The notes under the pieces were generated by a model. It ran no database searches. It saw only the letters and a program-made list of their open reading frames with translations, and was not told where the DNA came from. 37,195 nt of DNA, taken from the NCBI RefSeq assembly GCF_028656935.1, contig NZ_JAMDGZ010000081.1, forward strand, positions 1-37,195, written 5' to 3'. Positions within the stretch are counted from its first letter, which is position 1, and the number at the start of each line of letters is the position of its first letter. This DNA comes from Pseudomonas rubra (GTDB lineage: Bacteria; Pseudomonadota; Gammaproteobacteria; Pseudomonadales; Pseudomonadaceae). Below are positions 22,907 through 30,335 of the stretch, piece by piece. The position numbers and the translations under genes are program-made.

Positions 22907-24925
22907 TTAAACCCGCTCAAACGATTCGACACGTGCGCCAACCGGCGTACCGGTAGCCAGGCCCAGGGACTTCATGCGCTCACCTTCGATGCGCGCCACT
23001 TCCTCGGCTGGAACCATGTAGCCCTGGTCGTCACGAGCAGCATGGGCGACGAAGACCGCGATGGTACCGATCAGGCTTACGCCAACCAGCCACCAGATGT
23101 GCCAGATAAAGGCGAAACCGAACACGGTCAGCAGCAGGCCCATGAACACACCGGTGGAGGTGTTGTTCGGCATGTGGATCGCTTCGTACTTGGCTGGAAC
23201 CTTGTACGCGATACCGGCTTTCTTGGCTTCGTGCCAGGCGTCCAGATCGACGTTCTCAGGCATGCTGGCGAAGTTGTAGAACGGCGGAGGCGACGAAGTC
23301 GACCATTCCAGGGTACGGCCGCCCCATGGGTCGCCGGTCACGTCCATGTTGTCCTTGCGGTCGCGAATCGACACGTACAGCTGGATCAGCTGGCAGGCGA
23401 TACCGAACAGGATCAGCACGGCGCCGAACACGGCTACGTACAGGTAGGGTTCCCACAGAGGGTTGTCGGAGTGGTTCAGACGACGGGTCATACCCATGAA
23501 GCCCAGTGCGTACAGTGGCATGAAGGCCACGTAGAAACCGGAGATCCAGAACCAGAAGGCAGCTTTGCCCCACTTCTCGTTCAGGGTGAAACCGAAGGCT
23601 TTCGGGAACCAGAAGGCGAAGCCGGCAATGTAGCCGAATACCGCACCACCGATGATCACGTTGTGGAAGTGGGCGATCACGAACAGGCTGTTGTGCAGAA
23701 CGAAGTCAGCACCTGGAACAGCCAGCAGTACGCCGGTCATACCACCGATCGAGAAGGTCACCATGAAGCCCAGGGTCCACAAGACTGGCGCGGTGAAGCG
23801 CAGACGGCCCTGGTAGATGGTGAACAGCCAGTTGAACAGCTTAACCCCGGTCGGAATCGAGATCAGCATGGTCGCCAGACCGAAGAAGGTGTTGACGCTG
23901 GCGCCCGACCCCATGGTGAAGAAGTGGTGCAGCCATACCGCAAAGCCCAGTACCGCGATCGCGCCCGAAGCGTAGATCATCGACTTGTGGCCGAACAGGC
24001 GTTTGCCAGCAAAGGTCGAGGTGACTTCCGAGAACACACCGAAGGCCGGCAGGATCAGGATGTAAACCTCAGGGTGACCCCAGGCCCAGAACAGGTTGAC
24101 GTACATCATCGGATTGCCACCAAGTTCATTGGTGAAAATGTGGAAATCCATGTAACGGTCAAGCGTCAGCAGTGCCAGGGCGGCAGTCAGGATCGGGAAC
24201 GAAGCGACGATCAGAACGTTGGCCCAGGTGCAGGTCCAGGTGAAGATCGGCATGTCCATCAGCTTCATGCCAGGCGCGCGCATTTTCAGCACGGTGGCGA
24301 GGAAGTTGACACCCGTCAGCGTCGTACCCAAGCCGGATAGCTGTAGCGCCCAGATGTAGTAGTCGACACCTACGCCAGGACTGTACTGAATACCCGCCAG
24401 CGGCGGATAGGCAACCCAGCCGGTCTTGGCGAACTCACCAACACCCAGGGACAGGTTGACCAGCACGACGCCGGACACCAGCAGCCAGAAGCTCAAGGAG
24501 TTCAGGAACGGGAAGGCAACGTCACGCGCACCGATCTGCAGAGGCAGGGCCAGGTTCATCAGGCCGGTGAAGAATGGCATTGCCATGAAGATGATCATGA
24601 TCACACCGTGAGCGGTGAAGATCTGGTCATAGTGTTCGGGAGGCAGGTAGCCCTCAGAGCCGCCGGTGGCCATGGCCAACTGCGTACGCATCATGATGGC
24701 GTCGGCAAAGCCGCGCAGCAGCATGATCATCGCGACGATGATGTACATCACCCCGATCTTCTTGTGGTCGACCGAGGTCAGCCACTCGGACCACAGGTAG
24801 GTCCATTTCTTGAAATAGGTGATTGCACCGATCAACGCGAGGCCGCCGAGCGCGATCATGGCAATGGTCACCATGACTATCGGCTCGTGATACGGAATCG
24901 CATCCAAACTTAGTTTACCGAACAT
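22907..24925 (-). CDS. cyoB: Cytochrome bo3 ubiquinol oxidase subunit I
   Basis: Catalytic subunit of the proton-pumping quinol oxidase, 672 residues and about 15 membrane helices. It holds the low-spin heme, the heme o3 and CuB. Numbering matches the E. coli protein: His106 (TAHGVIM) ligates low-spin heme; WAWGHPEVYILILPAFG carries the CuB His and its cross-linked Tyr; HHFFTMG gives the two further CuB histidines; HFHNVIIGG gives the heme ligands. The quinol-site residues Arg71, Asp75, His98 and Gln101 are all present. It oxidises ubiquinol, reduces O2 to water and pumps protons across the inner membrane. It follows cyoA by 3 bp. Confidence 0.98.
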   Translation of the reverse strand: MFGKLSLDAIPYHEPIVMVTIAMIALGGLALIGAITYFKKWTYLWSEWLTSVDHKKIGVMYIIVAMIMLLRGFADAIMMRTQLAMATGGSEGYLPPEHYDQIFTAHGVIMIIFMAMPFFTGLMNLALPLQIGARDVAFPFLNSLSFWLLVSGVVLVNLSLGVGEFAKTGWVAYPPLAGIQYSPGVGVDYYIWALQLSGLGTTLTGVNFLATVLKMRAPGMKLMDMPIFTWTCTWANVLIVASFPILTAALALLTLDRYMDFHIFTNELGGNPMMYVNLFWAWGHPEVYILILPAFGVFSEVTSTFAGKRLFGHKSMIYASGAIAVLGFAVWLHHFFTMGSGASVNTFFGLATMLISIPTGVKLFNWLFTIYQGRLRFTAPVLWTLGFMVTFSIGGMTGVLLAVPGADFVLHNSLFVIAHFHNVIIGGAVFGYIAGFAFWFPKAFGFTLNEKWGKAAFWFWISGFYVAFMPLYALGFMGMTRRLNHSDNPLWEPYLYVAVFGAVLILFGIACQLIQLYVSIRDRKDNMDVTGDPWGGRTLEWSTSSPPPFYNFASMPENVDLDAWHEAKKAGIAYKVPAKYEAIHMPNNTSTGVFMGLLLTVFGFAFIWHIWWLVGVSLIGTIAVFVAHAARDDQGYMVPAEEVARIEGERMKSLGLATGTPVGARVESFERV

Positions 24926-24928
24926 CTC

Positions 24929-25873
24929 TTACTCCTCTGCCCCAGCAGCTGAATGCATACTCACGTCCATCCCTTCGGTACCGGCCGCTTCTTTGCTCTG
25001 CTCTTTTTCGTGGACCGGCCGCCCGCGGTTCATGCCTTCGTACTTGTCGACGATGGACTGGAACTGCTCAGGCGAGGCCACGCTGTACAGCGCGACTGGA
25101 TTGTTTTCGCTCGTTTTGGCCAATGCCGCGTATTCAGCCGCATCCAGCTGTTTCGGCGATTGCTTGACTTCGTTCACCCATGCTTCGAAATCAGCCTGGG
25201 AAGTGGCGGTTGCCTTGAACTTCATACCGGTGAAACCGGCGCCGCTGTAGTTGGCGGAGATACCGTCGAACTCACCGTTCTCGTTGGCGATCAGGTGCAG
25301 TTTGGTGGTCATGCCAGCCATTGCGTAGATCTGCCCGCCCAGGCCCGGAATGAAGAACGAGTTCATCACCGAGTCGGAGGTCACGCGGAAGTTGACCGGG
25401 GTGTTGGCCGGGAAGACGATCTTGTTGACCGTGGCAATGCCTTGTTCCGGGTAGATGAACAGCCATTTCCAGTCCAGGGCGACCACGTCGATCTGCACCG
25501 GCTTCACATCGGAAACCAGCGGACGATACGGGTCCAACTCGTGGGTGGTTTTGTAGGTCACGTAACCCAGAGCGATGATGATCAGAACCGGGATGGTCCA
25601 GACCGCCACTTCGATCTTGGTCGAGTGCGACCAGTCAGGCGTGTAGGTCGCAGCCTTGTTGGAAGCGCGGTACTTCCAGGCAAACGCCAGAGTCATGAAA
25701 ATGACAGGAATCACCACCAGCAACATCAAGCCGGTAGCGATCAGGATAAGGTTCTTTTGCTCAATGCCGACCTGGCCCTTCGGGTCGAGCAGGGTCCAGT
25801 TGCACCCACTGAGTAAAAGCATGCCTAAAAAGGGCAGAATGCCAAACAGTCTGGGGTAACGCTTTTTACTCAT
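24929..25873 (-). CDS. cyoA: Cytochrome bo3 ubiquinol oxidase subunit II (lipoprotein)
   Basis: Subunit II of the bo3 oxidase, 314 residues and first gene of the operon. It begins with a lipoprotein signal peptide whose lipobox is LLLSGC (Cys24), then two membrane helices (LILIATGLMLLVVIPVIFMTLAFAW and IEVAVWTIPVLIIIALGYVTY) and a periplasmic cupredoxin-like domain (VDVVALDWKWLFIYPEQGI, FRVTSDSVMNSFFIPGLGGQIYAMAGM). The CuA cysteine pair of cytochrome-c oxidases is absent, as expected for a quinol oxidase. I chose the ATG at 25873 (AGAGG about eight bases upstream); the longer reading adds 23 residues before the signal peptide. Confidence 0.97.
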   Translation of the reverse strand: MSKKRYPRLFGILPFLGMLLLSGCNWTLLDPKGQVGIEQKNLILIATGLMLLVVIPVIFMTLAFAWKYRASNKAATYTPDWSHSTKIEVAVWTIPVLIIIALGYVTYKTTHELDPYRPLVSDVKPVQIDVVALDWKWLFIYPEQGIATVNKIVFPANTPVNFRVTSDSVMNSFFIPGLGGQIYAMAGMTTKLHLIANENGEFDGISANYSGAGFTGMKFKATATSQADFEAWVNEVKQSPKQLDAAEYAALAKTSENNPVALYSVASPEQFQSIVDKYEGMNRGRPVHEKEQSKEAAGTEGMDVSMHSAAGAEE

Positions 25874-26298
25874 CTCACGACCTCTAGAGCAGCTTGCTTC
25901 AATGCAATTTGTGTTTTGGTCGCCAACACTTCGTCCTGCCAAGCGTTAGCATTTATGGGATCGAATACGGTCATGCCTTGAGGCCAGCTGCGGCGGCTCG
26001 GCATAAACCAGGTATTGCGGTGTTTATTATTTTGACTTCAGTAGGCAACGGGCCTGTCTTCAGACCAATTCCATTTGGTGCGGGAAATCACGGAGGGGGG
26101 TCAGCCCGGCATCGCCGCAGGCGATGCTCGTCAGAGTCAGCGAAAAGAGCCCTGAAGCTCCTTTAATCCTGCGACTCACAAGCGGTGCCGAACGGAAATT
26201 GGGGGCGATTGTAGATAGGTAACCTATCGTTGACTATGACTTATTGAGCAACAGTCTTTTACCGTTTATGTAATAATCGCGCGCTAAAAATCAGTTTC

Positions 26299-26313
26299 GC
26301 GACAGTTTGTCGC
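26299..26313. promoter_or_regulatory. GCGAC-N5-GTCGC palindrome, possible RoxR site
   Basis: GCGACAGTTTGTCGC is a perfect inverted repeat of GCGACA around three bases. Its GCGAC-N5-GTCGC core fits what is known for RegA/PrrA-family regulators; the Pseudomonas member RoxR controls terminal oxidases. An 11-bp stretch across its right half (GTTTGTCGCAC, 26305-26315) recurs inverted at 26379-26389. Confidence 0.5.
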
Positions 26314-26359
26314 ACCCCTTCCAATACCCCTGAAGCGCCCGCTCTACAAGGGCTTTAAC

Positions 26360-26373
26360 TTGATCAAAATCAA
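26360..26373. promoter_or_regulatory. ANR/FNR box
   Basis: TTGATCAAAATCAA matches the ANR/FNR consensus TTGAT-N4-ATCAA at all ten positions. It lies between the dsbB stop and the cyo operon. ANR represses cyo at low oxygen in Pseudomonas, which fits a repressor or long-range site here. Confidence 0.8.
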
Positions 26374-26438
26374 GTTTGGTGCGACAAACCTGGCAAATTT
26401 CATTGCACAATGGGCTTGCGTCAATACATGACTTTTGT

Positions 26439-26945
26439 CTAAGCCTGACGGCGGTTGCGGTAGATGCCCAAAGGCACCAGAACGGCGGTCAGTATAAAGG
26501 CTACAAGTGCCCATTGTGCCAGGGACAGGCCCATGACCGGTGGGTAAGGGGTGGAGCAGAAGCCATCGACCTGGAACACCAGCGGCAGCACCGAAGCCAG
26601 TGGCAGGCCGTCGACGATCGGTTGCAGGGTGTCGATGCCGCAACTGATCGCAGGATTGGCCAGGACATACACATGATTGCCGGCGGCAGCGATGCCACCA
26701 ATGGCGCTGAGCACCACAAGGCCTTCGAGCAAGGTCAGGCTGCGCTTGCCGGGCATGGCCGCCCCGATGAAGGCAAACACCGCGATCAACAACAAGGCAT
26801 AACGTTGCAGGATGCACAGCGGGCATGGCGCCTCGCCCAGCACCACCTGCATGTACAACGCACCACCGATAAGGGCCAGGCAGATCACCCCCAGCAGCAC
26901 CAGAAAGCGCCGTTCCCGATTCAGGTGCGATGTTTGCTCGTTCAT
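26439..26945 (-). CDS. dsbB: Disulfide bond formation protein B
   Basis: Inner-membrane enzyme that reoxidises periplasmic DsbA and passes electrons to ubiquinone. The 168-residue protein has four membrane helices (FLVLLGVICLALIGGALYM; YALLLIAVFAFIGAAM; LEGLVVLSAIGGIAAAGNHVYVL; LAQWALVAFILTAVLVPLGIY). The quinone-linked cysteine pair is APCPLCILQRYA at about 40-47, and the second periplasmic loop has Cys in AISCGIDT and in VDGFCSTPYP. All four essential cysteines are present. The ATG at 26945 has AAGGA seven bases upstream. It precedes the cyo operon on the same strand, but 565 bp and the ANR box separate them, so it is probably a separate transcript. Confidence 0.95.
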   Translation of the reverse strand: MNEQTSHLNRERRFLVLLGVICLALIGGALYMQVVLGEAPCPLCILQRYALLLIAVFAFIGAAMPGKRSLTLLEGLVVLSAIGGIAAAGNHVYVLANPAISCGIDTLQPIVDGLPLASVLPLVFQVDGFCSTPYPPVMGLSLAQWALVAFILTAVLVPLGIYRNRRQA

Positions 26946-27114
26946 TGCTAATCCTTCGTAGACTGGATGGCTCGACTGCCGATGCGCAATTCTACACGCT
27001 GAAGCAGACCATAGAGAGCGGCAAAAGTGCCGCGCCAGGCCGCGTGGAGAGTGACGCAAAGCAGAATGTTGATTTGCCACTATCTTAGTCCTGTGGATTA
27101 CCCTATCATTAACA

Positions 27115-27130
27115 CTGTACAAATAAACAG
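27115..27130. promoter_or_regulatory. LexA (SOS) box
   Basis: CTGTACAAATAAACAG fits CTG-N10-CAG with AT-rich flanks (ACTGT...ACAGTA), a good LexA site. It lies 40 bp before the truncated yebG start codon, matching SOS control of yebG in other bacteria. Confidence 0.75.
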
Positions 27131-27170
27131 TATCGAATACATCGATTACCAAAGGCATGTGAGGTGATGA

Positions 27171-27356
27171 ATGGCCGTCGAAGTGGTATACCGCAGCAGC
27201 CGCGACCTGGAGCGCTTGTTTGTCGGTTTGCGGACATGGGTAGTGCCCAGTTTGGTGACCTTTCGCGACGAATTGACCTATAACTTCCACCCTATCAGTA
27301 ACCTACACGCCAAGAAGGAGAAGAACGATCCTTCGAAAACACTTACCCCTGCCTAG
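27171..27356 (+). pseudogene. Truncated yebG, 5' end only
   Basis: The first 18 residues, MAVEVVYRSSRDLERLFV, are a typical Pseudomonas YebG start, with a good Shine-Dalgarno (GAGGTGATGA) before the ATG and a LexA box upstream. After about base 27224 the frame continues into GLRTWVVPSLVTFRDELTY and further unrelated sequence to a stop at 27356. The YebG core (DxHDxMLELAE...VSIYMAKNR) is missing here but present in a second gene 260 bp downstream. The native SOS-controlled yebG was therefore broken after codon 18, and the break marks the left edge of the accessory region. The 61-residue product, if made, is unlikely to work. Confidence 0.75.
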
Positions 27357-27484
27357 TTTTTTTGCTGCTCCCCTGCCCAGTTAGCGTCTGGAAGCTGTGG
27401 GGCATGGTTTCACATGATGAATTGGCCAGCATTCGCGTTGAACGCATGCTCTTTACTACACACTGGACAGACGACGAGGCCAGA

Positions 27485-27751
27485 ATGGCAGTTGAAACTC
27501 TTTATCGCAGTACCCGAGATCTGGAGACTACGTTTGTGGACCGCAAACTCGCTGATGCGCATGATCAAATGCTTGAGCTGGCGGAGCTTCTGACGGACAC
27601 CTTGATAAAGCATGTGCCGGGAATTTCTGAGAAGCACGCAGAGGATGTAAGTATCTACATGGCAAAGAATCGCAGCGTGTTCGCAGCAGCCTTCAAAAAT
27701 AATGCGAGTGCTTTGAGCGAGCTTTCTGAAGGCACAGGTGCCGACAACTGA
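27485..27751 (+). CDS. YebG-family DNA-damage-inducible protein
   Basis: A small YebG-family protein of 88 residues, normal for the family. It begins MAVETLYRSTRDLETTFVD and has the conserved ADAHDQMLELAELLTD and VSIYMAKNRSVFAAAF segments. YebG is SOS-induced in E. coli; its molecular role is not settled. I chose the ATG at 27485 because GAGG lies six bases upstream and family members start here; the longer in-frame reading adds 41 residues not typical of YebG. The first 18 codons differ from the truncated copy at most third positions and at several residues, so this is not a recent duplicate but an acquired or ancient paralogue. I see no clear LexA box directly in front of it. Confidence 0.85.
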   Translation: MAVETLYRSTRDLETTFVDRKLADAHDQMLELAELLTDTLIKHVPGISEKHAEDVSIYMAKNRSVFAAAFKNNASALSELSEGTGADN

Positions 27752-28093
27752 GATAGGTCAGAGGCTTAGACGGTGACTGATCATCGATAGGGATAGGCGT
27801 TTTGAGCTGATACACAATGAAGCTCCAGCGTGGGATTCAGCATTGTTTCAATTTTTCACCACGTGTGGCACGGCTGCTTCCTGGCCGTGTCGAATTAGCT
27901 ACACCCTCAAATCGATACCAAGCAACCGCGCCTCAACGGAGCCGCACCGGCGTGAGTATGGACGTAGGAGAGCAAACTACGACTTGCCTAGCGCTCCGTG
28001 TCAGAGCGACAAAGGTTTTGAGCTGTCACCGACTCAGGATACAGACTCACCGACACGTCCGCCTCTATCGATTCTGTGCGAAGGACTGCTCAC
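27752..28093. other. 342-bp gap without a supported gene
   Basis: Overlapping forward frames are open here but have no Shine-Dalgarno or protein-like pattern. An 11-bp direct repeat, GTTTTGAGCTG, occurs at 27799-27809 and 28015-28025. The end of the gap supplies the Shine-Dalgarno of the HNH gene. Confidence 0.6.
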
Positions 28094-28852
28094 ATGTCTT
28101 CCATTACTGCTCTTGATGCTCAGGGCCAGCGGCTGCTGGCGCTCCTAGTAGCCAAACTACCCTCCGTAAGGCCTGCAAACCCGCAAACCTTCATCGGCTA
28201 CAAGGAAGTGCACGACCGTCTCGGCCTACCTCAGCTGCGAGAAAAATTTGGCGAAAGCCTCAAGGTCCAAGGACTCGTTTCTCTTGCTGAATGGACGCAT
28301 GAAACTGGCAAACCAGCGATCACCGGCCTGGTGATTGATCGCAGCTCATTGATGCCGGGCAAAGGCTATTTTGAGTTGTTTGGTCGACAGCCTGAGGACT
28401 TTGCCTGGTGGAGGGAAGAAATTGAAAAATCGAAAAGCTTCGATTGGTTGCCATTTCTCCCCCAGGAGACTGTTCCAGAGCCGCCTGCGGCCGTTGATAT
28501 TGAAGGTTCAACTGATCGCGCAGAAGTAACAACTTATCGGATCATTCGCGACACATTGCTGGCACGGCGAGTCAAGCAACTACACGACTACCAATGCCAA
28601 CTCTGCGATCACACGATCATACTGCCTGATGGGAGCCGGTACGCTGAAGCCCATCATGTTCAGCCACTGGGAGCCCCCCATAACGGACCGGATATATTGG
28701 AGAACATCGTCTGCGTATGCCCGAATCACCACGCCGAGCTTGATTACGGCGCGCGCACTCTCAACCAAACCGACCTCCGACCAGCAGAGGGGCACTCTCT
28801 TGGAGACCGCTATCTGGCATACCACAATACGAACGTCCACAAAGCGCCTTAG
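28094..28852 (+). CDS. HNH endonuclease
   Basis: A 252-residue nuclease with a C-terminal HNH zinc finger. Zinc cysteines are Cys168 and Cys171 (YQCQLCDHTI) and Cys207 and Cys209 (IVCVCPNHHAELDYG); the catalytic histidines are in AEAHHVQPL (187-188), with LENIVCVCPNHH as the closing N/H part. The N-terminal 100 residues (IGYKEVHDRLGL, LKVQGLVSLAEWTH, KPAITGLVIDRS) form a separate domain I cannot name, probably for target recognition. The start is supported by AAGGA eight bases upstream. It is 29 bp before the HEPN-like pseudogene on the same strand, suggesting a two-gene unit. This HNH type occurs in restriction and other anti-phage systems, but the target is unknown. Confidence 0.88.
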   Translation: MSSITALDAQGQRLLALLVAKLPSVRPANPQTFIGYKEVHDRLGLPQLREKFGESLKVQGLVSLAEWTHETGKPAITGLVIDRSSLMPGKGYFELFGRQPEDFAWWREEIEKSKSFDWLPFLPQETVPEPPAAVDIEGSTDRAEVTTYRIIRDTLLARRVKQLHDYQCQLCDHTIILPDGSRYAEAHHVQPLGAPHNGPDILENIVCVCPNHHAELDYGARTLNQTDLRPAEGHSLGDRYLAYHNTNVHKAP

Positions 28853-28881
28853 GCACCCGCGAACAGCGAGGACCCCGTAAC

Positions 28882-29352
28882 ATGACCACACCTACCGAAT
28901 TGGATCTCCTTGCCTTTTCGTTTTTTCGTGAATTCGCACGCTGCGAGTATTGCCTCAAGGCCGTTGGGCTTCTGGAGGGCTCCCCAAATAAACCACAGGC
29001 CGACTGGGGCACCTTCGCAGCAGAGGTGATAGCAGTTTTTGACGTGCCACCGAATGCGGAAACTGAAGGCGCGATCCAGTACTACCTTACTCATCCCCCT
29101 AAAAAACAAGTGGTTTTAGACGGAGTACTCAGTTGGTCGGCGACGCTTCCCAACCATCAGAGCTAAGCAGAACTCGTTCTGCGCCTCGTGTGCAGAGTGA
29201 GGAACAACTTGTTCCATGGAGGGAAATTCAACGGCCACTGGTTTGAGCCACAAAGGAGCGAGGAGTTGCTTCATCGAGGGCTGGTAATCCTACGAGCGGT
29301 AGTCTCAGGCCACTCCAAGGTTCGCGAAGCCTATGCGAATAGGGCTGACTGA
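28882..29352 (+). pseudogene. HEPN-like protein broken by an in-frame stop
   Basis: Reading frame 1 from the ATG at 28882 gives a 94-residue product beginning MTTPTELDLLAFSFFREFA and stopping at TAA, 29164-29166. The same frame then continues without another stop for 61 codons to 29350, with strongly protein-like content: AELVLRLVCRVRNNLFHGGK, FNGHWFEPQRSEELLHRGLV and VREAYANRAD. RNNLFH fits the R-N-x-x-x-H signature of HEPN ribonucleases and lies wholly after the stop. The full frame of about 155 codons would be one protein; a single G-to-T change (GAA to TAA) would explain the stop. The short product lacks the catalytic motif. It follows the HNH gene by 29 bp. Confidence 0.75.
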
Positions 29353-29420
29353 TCGGCTTTGATGACCGTCCACTCTTGGCCGGTTAGCGACGGTCTGGCT
29401 TAGACCGCCGCTATGCATGA

Positions 29421-30041
29421 TCAAACCTCGGTCTGTTCTGCCATCTCCAGAGCGTCATCGACCTCAATCCCCAAATATCGAACGGTGCTTTCCAGCTTCG
29501 TATGGCCGAGCAGCAGTTGAACCGCTCGCAGGTTCTTCGTCCTGCGATAGATAAGCGATGCCTTCGTACGTCTCATCGTATGAGTGCCATACATGGCTGG
29601 ATCAAGGCCAACGGCCTTCACCCAGCCTTTGACGATGCGAGCGCACTGCTGAGTGGATAGATGGTCTGAGGTATGCAGTCGGCTAGGGAAAAGGCAGTCC
29701 TCGCTGCGTAGCTGGGCCTGATGTATCCAAGCCGCGACAGCGGACCGTGTTTGTTCAGTAATCTCGAACTGGACTGGCCGGTGCGTTTTCTGCTGCATCA
29801 CCATGACTCTTGAGGACACCTGTTCGCCATGGGCAACGTCGCGCACACGGAGCTTGGTTAAGTCGCAGGCTCGAAGCTTGCTGTCTATGGCCAGATCGAA
29901 GAGAGCCAGGTCACGGGTTCTCTCTCCAATTTGAAGCCTTACTCGGATCGCCCAGATATCTCTCAGTCGGAGGGGGGCTTTCTGCCCGACCAATTTTCCT
30001 TTGTTCCAGGGCTGACGGCCGCAGGTTACGATGATGTTCAT
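29421..30041 (-). CDS. Tyrosine recombinase, catalytic domain only
   Basis: Site-specific tyrosine recombinase (phage-integrase type) of 206 residues. It has essentially only the catalytic domain, with no full SAM-like DNA-binding arm before it. Active-site residues are Arg57 (SKLRACDLTKLR), Lys85 (MQQKTHRPVQ), His154-x-x-Arg157 (GTHTMRRTKAS), His180 (LLLGHTKLES) and the nucleophile Tyr189 (TVRYLGI). The ATG at 30041 has GGAGG seven bases upstream; the longer reading adds 47 unlikely residues through REP-like sequence. Single-domain recombinases of this kind are scattered through Pseudomonas genomic islands. It probably moved, or inverts, a nearby segment, but no matching att pair can be shown within the window. 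Confidence 0.9.
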   Translation of the reverse strand: MNIIVTCGRQPWNKGKLVGQKAPLRLRDIWAIRVRLQIGERTRDLALFDLAIDSKLRACDLTKLRVRDVAHGEQVSSRVMVMQQKTHRPVQFEITEQTRSAVAAWIHQAQLRSEDCLFPSRLHTSDHLSTQQCARIVKGWVKAVGLDPAMYGTHTMRRTKASLIYRRTKNLRAVQLLLGHTKLESTVRYLGIEVDDALEMAEQTEV

Positions 30042-30246
30042 GGCAAATCCTCCACGTGTGGGAGGACAAGGATGGTTAACCAGAGCAGCGGTCGCTGACC
30101 GGCCGGAAGCGGACTGAGGAGCGGTAAATAAATCTTCCCCTTTTCGCGGCCCCTTTTCGTTGGTTTTGCGAAGCGAACCCAAAAGAAAGAATGCGGTGAG
30201 TCAGGCACTCTTCGACTGCTGGTTTTGGGGCTGCTTCGCAACCCAA

Positions 30247-30270
30247 CGCGGGACAAGCCCGCTCGCCACA
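30247..30270 (+). repeat. REP element variant
   Basis: CGCGGGACAAGCCCGCTCGC followed by CACA resembles the REPs at 8515 and 20921, with GACA for GGCA and GCCACA for CTACA at the end. It lies between the recombinase and the membrane-protein gene. The 30042-30246 stretch around it is otherwise gene-free and holds pyrimidine-rich sequence. Confidence 0.7.
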
Positions 30271-30335
30271 GGTTACTTGTTGCCTGTTCTACCTAAATAC
30301 CTTGAAAGGGCTGCATCTAACTCGCAGCCAAAAAG

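Larger units (their letters stand above)
25874..26438 (-). promoter_or_regulatory. 565-bp cyo control region and leader
   Basis: No gene is supported here. The region is the long 5' side of cyoA. It contains a perfect GCATCGCC/GGCGATGC hairpin with a 3-base loop (26109-26127), and, on the minus strand, AAAGGAGC/GCTCTTTT around a TTCAGG loop (26140-26161), which has terminator-like geometry and could attenuate transcription. Upstream of these lie an ANR box and RegA-like GCGAC half-sites, listed separately. The distance from the ANR box to the cyoA start, nearly 490 bp, is unusually long, so either the promoter is remote or further sites lie closer to the gene. Confidence 0.6.

Noticed and set aside
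27460..27484. Possible LexA box before the second yebG
   Set aside because: CTGGACAGACGACGAG has GAG instead of the required CAG at the right end and a GC-rich centre.
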